This document shows, piece by piece, positions 59,199-64,000 of a stretch of 64,000 nucleotides of DNA. Position 1 is the stretch's first letter, and every line of letters starts with the position of its first letter. The notes under the pieces are model-generated. The model had not been told where the DNA came from, searched no databases, and saw only the letters and a list, made by a program, of their open reading frames with translations. Made by a program: the position numbers and the translations under genes. The DNA is from Camellia lanceoleosa. Lineage: Eukaryota; Streptophyta; Magnoliopsida; Ericales; Theaceae. The DNA lies in contig CM045761.1 of the NCBI GenBank assembly GCA_025200525.1, forward strand, positions 39,254,190 through 39,318,189. The letters are read 5' to 3'.

Positions 59199-59199
<1 letters not shown>

Positions 59200-59240
<41 letters not shown>

Positions 59241-59248
59241 CTCTCTCT
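59200..59248. repeat. CT microsatellite
   Basis: About 22 CT repeats with one CG interruption. Confidence 0.9.
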
Positions 59249-59570
59249 CATTTTCTTCTTCTTCTCCTATCACCATCAAATCTTAGGAGATAGTGACAGT
59301 AATGAGCGCCAGAGGTTGCCGAAGATGATCGTCAGAGGTTGTTGAAGGTTATCACCAACGGTTGGAAGTACTTGTCGATGGCTAGAAGTGGAAGGTGGTA
59401 GGTCATGGAAGTGATTTGATGATTAAGTTGTTGAAGGAGGTATAGGAAGGATATTTTGGAGATATGGAAAGGTGAAAAAATGAACAAGCCTTGTAGGTAA
59501 ATAAATCTAGTCAATAGGACTGACCCGTAAGTCCCTCTAAAATATAATATAAGATGGGGATGGTCTCAGA
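59249..59570. other. Unassigned spacer
   Basis: GAGGTTG and GAAGGT words repeat loosely around 59310-59400. No gene recognised. Confidence 0.4.
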
Positions 59571-60203
59571 CAGTGGCGGAGAGAAGTGAGGATCAGGGGG
59601 GTCACGTGCCTCCCTGGATTTTGGGCTTCTTTTTTTTTTTATAAATATAAAGAAAATATTTTAAATAAAAAAATTAAAAAATATTATTATAATAAAATGT
59701 CAATGACATTTTAAAAATTATAAGAACAATAATAGTTATTTTGATTGAAAATGAAGAAACTATTATAAATCATATTATTTATGAAAAATTTTGAATGTAA
59801 CGGTGATGTCATTATTATTGATATGCAAATATAAGTATTCTCACTATAAAGATATGAAATTTATTAGATTATTAGTTACATTTGACATGTGAGGTTCACT
59901 CTCTATATGTTTATTTACTATTAGTTGGTGATATCACACACTGATGATGACGTGGCATTACTATTATATTAAATTTTTATTTAAATTTTGTATAAAAAAA
60001 TAATTTATCATTATATAATTTATTTTAAGACTTATATCTATATTTTTTTATATTTTCCATGATACACTAGTTATAAATAACATTATCTTTTTGATGTTTC
60101 TCAATATCAATCGTAAAGACTTGTGTGAAATATTTTTATAAAAAATTTTGATATTGTAATTAATAAGTACTCCCTCTAATTTGATTTTTTAGCTCCGTCA
60201 CTG
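59571..60203. mobile_element. hAT-like non-autonomous element
   Basis: Ends CAGTGGCGGA and TCCGTCACTG are inverted repeats with one mismatch. Flanks GTCTCAGA (59563-59570) and ATCTTAGA (60204-60211) fit an 8-bp target duplication with two transitions. The interior (GGGGGGTCACGTGCCTCCC, then AT-rich) has no transposase ORF. Common plant hAT-derived type. Confidence 0.75.
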
Positions 60204-62283
60204 ATCTTAGAGGTAGGGTCAATGGGTCGGCCCATGAGCCCAATCTGATGGTCTTTTCAAAGATCGACTCATAGATCCATTTAATAAGTTTGTATTAGGC
60301 TCGTATACACTAAATAATTTATACTATTTTTTTCCGTCATTTTTGGACTTTTTATGTATGCATGCATTTTTAATATATAAAATTTTAAAAAAAAAGATTA
60401 AAATTGAAAAACTAAATAAGTAGCATGCAAACTATGAAATTAGTAACTATATTTTTACGAGGTTAGAAATTCATACGATGTGATAACATAATCATAATTA
60501 ATGTAATTTTTTTCTTTCAAGAAATAAAGTTTATTTTTTTATGCAATTCTAATTGCTAGAATTAATGCACTTCTAAGTTTTGTATTATAATTGTTTTTTT
60601 CAATGAATTTGGAATTTAATAAAACAAAAGTCTGAATTAAAGTCCTAATTAAGCTAATATGAGCTCAGGCAAACCCAAAACCCTAAGCTCATATTTTTAG
60701 GTCTATGTGTAGAGCCTCGGCTTTAGAAATGTAGGATGGACATCTTATGCTCGACTTGTTGATTAGTGAAAATTCATACAGTGGTGATATATGTATTAAT
60801 TAATGTACACACTAGTGTACCAACTAGTGTTATGTCATTATTACTGACCTCACCTATTATACAAATTACAAATACTCAAAATCTCTAAAATTATATCACA
60901 TCATTTATTAATATACTAATTAGTACATTAATATTATTCAAATTCATAAGCATAGACCTATGGCTAGACAGGGCAACTGAACCCATTGTCTAAGCTTGGA
61001 ACTATAAATTGATGATTGTGGTGAGGGCGATTTTTTTTGAGAGATTTCTAATGCTCTTTAACCTTACTCGTCACCTTGATATACATTGAAAATTGTGCTC
61101 TTACATAGAAAAAAAAATTAAATTAAAAGGGTATAACAAGAGCAATAATGTTGCACATCTACGCAGATAAATAGGAAAATAAGTATATAATAGGTGCAAT
61201 TGTTACCTCCATAAATTAGATAGATATAATATGTATCCATGACCAAGATACATAGATAAATATGTATATAAAATAGTCAAGTAATTACCTCTTTCAATTA
61301 TTACTTGTTAAAAAATCTAATAATAATGTTCAATTATTAATTAATCTAAAATCGGATATTAGATCTTTTTCTTTTCAATTTCTATCTCACAATCTAACCA
61401 TACAAAAATACATATCGCGCTCTCTCTGTCAGGAGAAATACTATAATGTGTGTTAATAATTGGAGAGAAAGAAAGAGCTTAGATCTTGTTGTTAGAAATA
61501 ATTAATAATTGGAGACAACTATTAGATTATGTAATAATTAAAAAGTAATAGAGGTAAACACTTAACGATTTTATTTACGCATTTGATTATCTATATATAT
61601 GATGGGGTTATAAGAACTAATGGTTAAATATATGGATTACCTTAATAATGTTAATAATAGAGGAAAATAATTCATAAAATTATAAATAAAAAAAATTTGT
61701 TCAAAAATAAAAATTATCTATGTCGAGAAAAAATTAATAAATAACAAAAGCAACCCCCTCCAAATTTCAAATCCTCTGGATTTTATATTTTTATCTTGGT
61801 TAATTTTGCTTTTACAATTTCATGGATTAGGTCCCCACTTTGCATTAATGTGATTAAATTCTCTATTTATCTAGTTTTTCATCTCTAAAAAAATCTTTTC
61901 CTCCAACTTCAGTAAATTAATTTTATTCTCTTATAAGTCTAGAGAAAATTAGGTAAAACATTCATCTAATTTGAAATATTTCATAAATGTCTGATTGTGT
62001 TACCTAATTATGTAACTTAAATAATAAACTAGTCAAAATTAACATATAATTATTTTATTTTTTAGATAAACACGCTATTGGATGAGACATAACTAAGCAT
62101 ATTTTATTTTATATTAAAATATAAAGTACACTAACATTATAGTTTTATTTTAATATCTAAAAAAGATATTTATTTATTTTAGTTAAATATTTATATAGTA
62201 GGTAGTATGTGGATTTAGTTTGGCATGATGAGTTAGATTTTACAAAGAATATATGAATTCCATAGTTCAGCTAAAAATAATTA
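60204..62283. other. AT-rich intergenic DNA
   Basis: Contains ACACTAGTGTACCAACTAGTGT-like inverted words near 60808-60830. No gene or RNA recognised. Confidence 0.55.
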
Positions 62284-62514
62284 GGCCTTGTTTGGGAATA
62301 GGTTATTTTAATAAGTTTTTAACTTTTTAGCTAAAATGTAAGGTAAAAAAATTAGTATTTTGGAATGACTGTTTAGTTTTTTTTAGAAAAAATGTTTAAA
62401 AAGTAAAGAAAAAAGTGAATCTTTGACTTTTTCGTATAGATTATAAACTTTTTAATTTTTTTTAATAATTTTTTGAGTTTTAAGCTAAAGCATTCATATA
62501 TCAAACGAGGCCTT
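62284..62514. mobile_element. MITE family copy, well preserved
   Basis: AGGCCTTGTTTGGGAATAGG at the left and ATCAAACGAGGCCTTAG at the right, an inverted pair; T-rich left half and A-rich mirror words inside. Similar to the inner copy at 32775-33003. Confidence 0.7.
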
Positions 62515-62579
62515 AGTATTCAAAAAATAATTTTACTGAAGAAACTAATGCAGTCGTTGAATCCTAAACTATATTTCAC

Positions 62580-62955
62580 AATGCACCAACAAAATTATGA
62601 TTATGTCAAAACGAATGTTAGAATTTGACAACAATTTTAGAAAGCCGCCAAATGAAACCTATTGCAACTACATTTTAGTTGTTTTAGCACAATCTTTGGT
62701 GGCAAGAATTTTCACACGTTATGCCAGGATATGGGGTTCTTTGGCGAGAATATTTTACATAAAATTATAATTATAGCCAAAACGAAGGTTAGGACTTGGC
62801 AACAATTTTAAATAGTCGCCAAATGAAAACTGTACCGACTATATTTTAGTTGTTTTAGCATAATCTTTGATTATGAAAAGATTTCCCGCGTTATGCCAAG
62901 ATATGAGGTTCTTGGCGCGAAACTTTTAGCAACTACGTCTTTATTTTGTCCGCCA
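62580..62955. repeat. Two-copy tandem duplication, about 181-bp period
   Basis: Copies at about 62582-62762 and 62763-62945 share AAAATTAT.ATTAT, CAAAACGAA.GTTAG, CAACAATTTTA, CGCCAAATGAAA, TTTTAGTTGTTTTAGCA and CGTTATGCCA. The words resemble plant CACTA-type subterminal repeats, but no ends are visible. Confidence 0.75.
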
Positions 62956-63240
62956 ATTATAATACTTTTATTAACTAAAGTTTACCACTTAATCTTATAT
63001 TTTCAACGAGATGACAAGTATATTTTTTATAATAAATAAGGACAAATATGTGAAAATAGTATTTTGGCAAGTGCAATTATATTATTGCCAAAACCTTTTG
63101 CAAATGTTTTTAAACCAAACGGTCCGAACACAAATTAAGAAAATCTGAGGCATTAAATAATAAGGCTTCAGCCAATTCATCAATAATCAATAATAATAAA
63201 GAAAAATATGCGTGATTTTACAAAACTACCCCTTATTTAG
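62956..63240. other. Upstream flank of the glutaredoxin-like gene
   Basis: AT-rich; nothing recognised beyond the repeat at its left. Confidence 0.45.
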
Positions 63241-63255
63241 TCTATTCGAATTTTC

Positions 63256-63295
63256 TGACCGTTGGGACCCGTTGGGCGACACAAGTTAACGGTTA
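63256..63295 (-). promoter_or_regulatory. MSA-like AACGG cluster upstream of the glutaredoxin-like gene
   Basis: 63256-63266 read on the minus strand is CCCAACGGTCA, a full match to the mitosis-specific activator consensus YCYAACGGYYA bound by three-repeat MYB proteins. A near match (CCCAACGGGT) is adjacent, and TAACGGTTA lies at 63287-63295 on the plus strand. All are 110-155 bp upstream of the ATG. Confidence 0.45.
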
Positions 63296-63407
63296 TGCAA
63301 CATTTTCGAAAAAAGAAACTCCCACTCTCAGACACCATCACTTTTTTCCTTCAAATTGAGAAAACCCAAAAAAAACAGACACAAAGTGCAAATCTCAACC
63401 CAAATCA

Positions 63408-64000
63408 ATGGGCTGTGCATCTTCCAAACTCTTCAGGAAAGATCTCAGACAAGAGCTTGTGTTTGGCAATGGTGATTCCACCAACCATGTTGTCTCTCTC
63501 ACTTCAAGCACTTATGGTGTTCTCAAACTTGACAAAGATCAACAACAACAACAACAACAACAACCCGTTTTGATTGAGTCGAAGAAGAGATCGCCGCCTC
63601 GCGAAGAACCCGAAGTCATAAACGCTTGGGAGCTCATGGAGGATCTCGAAGAAGAAGCACCCATTTCGATTCAATCCAAGAAAAGCCCGAATTCGAGGGG
63701 TTTTCTTCGTGGGTTTGCGGATTTGGATACTAGAAGTCCCTTGAAGTTCTTGAATCAGATGGCTTCGCCGAAGAAATTGAAGAGATTCGGAGGGAAAGAG
63801 AATAAGGGGATTGTTAATCGGTTCAATGGCGTGGTGGGTCGATGGGATTATAGCCCGAAAAGGACTTTGAAAGCTTGTAATTTGACAGAGAATTCGAAAA
63901 AAGCATCGCCAAATTTGAGAATTCCAATCAAAGGGTCTGCAACTGATGTGAAATCTGATGATTTGAGGATTGAATCAGGGGTTTTGTCGCGAAGAAGGAG
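63408..64000 (+). CDS. Glutaredoxin-family protein, N-terminal part (At5g39865-like), runs off the window
   Basis: 197 codons open to the edge. The start is ATG in AATCAATGGGCTG, giving MGCASSKLFRKDLRQEL: MGC..S is an N-myristoylation/palmitoylation-type N-terminus, so membrane attachment is likely (inference). Then come SLTSSTYGVLKLD (about residues 32-44), an eight-Gln run (CAA codons, about 47-54), EVINAWELMEDLEEEAP (about 68-84), LRGFADLDTRSPLKFLNQ (about 98-115) and a Ser/Lys-rich stretch. The blocks TSSTYG..LD and VINAWELMEDLEE are those of the plant glutaredoxin-domain family typified by At5g39865, where the glutaredoxin fold lies in the C-terminal half, beyond this window. A thioredoxin-like fold is therefore inferred from relatives, not seen. 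GC content rises sharply at the gene. Confidence 0.85.
   Translation, partial: MGCASSKLFRKDLRQELVFGNGDSTNHVVSLTSSTYGVLKLDKDQQQQQQQQPVLIESKKRSPPREEPEVINAWELMEDLEEEAPISIQSKKSPNSRGFLRGFADLDTRSPLKFLNQMASPKKLKRFGGKENKGIVNRFNGVVGRWDYSPKRTLKACNLTENSKKASPNLRIPIKGSATDVKSDDLRIESGVLSRRR

Noticed and set aside
63262..63573. 103-codon ORF upstream of and overlapping the glutaredoxin-like start
   Set aside because: It overlaps the recognised gene in another frame and encodes low-complexity Asn and Lys runs.

Overview
The window is nuclear DNA from a flowering plant, most likely a woody eudicot. The evidence is AT-rich intergenic sequence, plant-type introns, Ty3/gypsy elements of the Tat clade, a Ty1/copia element, many miniature inverted-repeat elements, and fragments of plant gene families (LOG, alpha-carbonic anhydrase, MGC-type glutaredoxin-like). 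Only two host genes look functional. I cannot name the species.

Layout. 1-1908 is the end of an LTR-type repeat. 1909-8997 is an old, left-truncated Tat-type gypsy element on the minus strand (element 1). 9440-21045 holds a dead alpha-carbonic anhydrase gene on the plus strand. A small repeat sits in one of its introns. A 10.4-kb copia element (10058-20458, target duplication ATACA) sits in that repeat, and a 3.7-kb non-coding insertion sits inside the copia RNase H region, so the nesting is four levels deep. 23737-23860 is an orphan first exon of a LOG cytokinin-activation gene. 25346-26146 (minus) is an intronless gene resembling syringolide-induced protein 14-1-1. 26300-38050 is gene-free AT-rich DNA with several foldback elements. 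38058-49911 is a complete second gypsy element (element 2) with two LTRs of about 0.9 kb and a perfect GTATT target duplication. 49917-63240 is gene-free, with a probable solo LTR, clustered MITEs and palindrome arrays. From 63408 to the right edge is the 5' end of a glutaredoxin-family gene.

The most interesting unit is element 2. Its gag-pol reads leftward from the right LTR. A second gene reads rightward, antisense to gag-pol. A TATA box at the outer end of the left LTR could drive it. It has a 538-bp leader intron and two small coding introns, and it encodes a protein of the 'putative gypsy type transposon' family with a coiled coil. The two transcription units converge on an array of 63-bp repeats, each able to form a hairpin. 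Antisense ORFs are already known in Tat-clade elements, so the ORF itself is not new. The two-promoter LTR, the leader intron and the hairpin array between the converging 3' ends form an arrangement worth testing. The antisense gene has one apparent frame slip, while gag-pol of the same copy is broken many times by small indels.
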